Part shown: positions 63,915-64,000 of the stretch, one piece after another | How positions within the stretch are numbered: position 1 is the first letter of the stretch | How the letters are laid out: each line of letters starts with the position of its first letter | Virus record (IMG/VR): IMGVR_UViG_3300028844_004047 | Location: 1 to 64,000 of that record | Origin: a virus | DNA length: 64,000 nt | Reading direction: 5' to 3' (one strand) | Notes under the pieces: model-generated | The model's database searches: none | What the model was told of the DNA's origin: nothing | The model's input: the letters and a program-made list of their open reading frames with translations, nothing else | Program-made: the position numbers and the translations under genes

Positions 63915-64000
63915 ATGAAAGAAGGATTTAGAATCCCTTTAACTAAATTTAAAGTCAGACAAGGTGATGTTGTTTTAGAACAAGGTTGTAGTTTTGATGA
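63915..64000 (+). CDS. Hypothetical protein, truncated by right window edge
   Basis: ATG at 63915 with AGAGGAC 7 nt upstream. Only 28 codons are visible (MKEGFRIPLTKFKVRQGD..), beta-like and open to the last base. Not recognised. Confidence 0.6.
   Translation, partial: MKEGFRIPLTKFKVRQGDVVLEQGCSFD

Overview
The window is part of the genome of a large, AT-rich, T4-like myovirus that most likely infects a marine bacterium. SAR11-type alphaproteobacteria or similar oligotrophs are my guess for the host; nothing in the window proves it. Evidence for a T4-like phage: dense, mostly plus-strand genes with 1-20 nt overlaps; an archaeal/T4-type clamp loader ATPase; a GroES/gp31-like co-chaperonin; a DsbA-like DNA-binding protein; PhoH; many copies of a TATAAATA-type late promoter; virion proteins with shared terminal modules; and four tRNA genes. 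The major capsid, portal, terminase and sheath genes lie outside the window.

Layout. 1-2.9 kb: UvdE repair nuclease (cut by the left edge), small proteins and a ferredoxin-NADP reductase. 2.8-10.6 kb: an early-type region of short unknown genes plus ATP-dependent DNA ligase, a membrane-anchored glucosaminidase and exported or lipoproteins; five near-identical promoter-leader cassettes drive it. 10.6-14.9 kb: tRNA genes (Arg, Trp, Leu, Glu) around a tight five-gene late operon (unknown protein, PP-loop ATPase, 2OG-Fe(II) oxygenase-like, methyltransferase, 2OG oxygenase). 15-19.3 kb: small genes, translation initiation factor IF-1, then a ferredoxin / SufT-like / A-type Fe-S carrier set, and an exported HtrA-like protease on the minus strand. 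19.3-25.2 kb: virion surface or fibre-like proteins, one apparently frameshifted. 25.2-32.6 kb: PRPP synthetase, MazG, an amidinotransferase, RpiB, a DnaE-motif protein, co-chaperonin and clamp loader. 32.7-41.3 kb: exported beta-rich protein, DGQH-motif plus HNH pair, metalloprotease-like protein, entericidin-like lipoprotein, HAD phosphatase, PiT-like phosphate permease and PhoH. 41.4-45.5 kb: lysis cassette (GH108 endolysin, spanin-like pair, small membrane proteins) and a 2OG oxygenase. 45.5-49.2 kb: J-domain protein, peptide deformylase and ClpA. 49.2-63.3 kb: late genes, including virion, glycosyltransferase, nucleotidyltransferase and HAD genes, and a set of proteins with N termini like T4 capsid-targeting signals. 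63.3-64 kb: DsbA and a gene cut by the right edge.

Two promoter systems can be read directly. Sigma70-type promoters (TTGACA, 16-18 nt, TATTAT/TATAAT) are often fused to a conserved untranslated leader ending in a ribosome binding site. Late promoters (NNTAAATA) precede virion, lysis and modification genes; several sit exactly 5 nt before an ATG and predict leaderless mRNAs. Together the metabolic genes point to taking over host resources: phosphate uptake, ribose-5-phosphate to PRPP, Fe-S/redox, translation initiation and protein quality control. Three reading-frame breaks (near 20.93, 59.07 and 60.37 kb) are either assembly indels or real recoding or decay.
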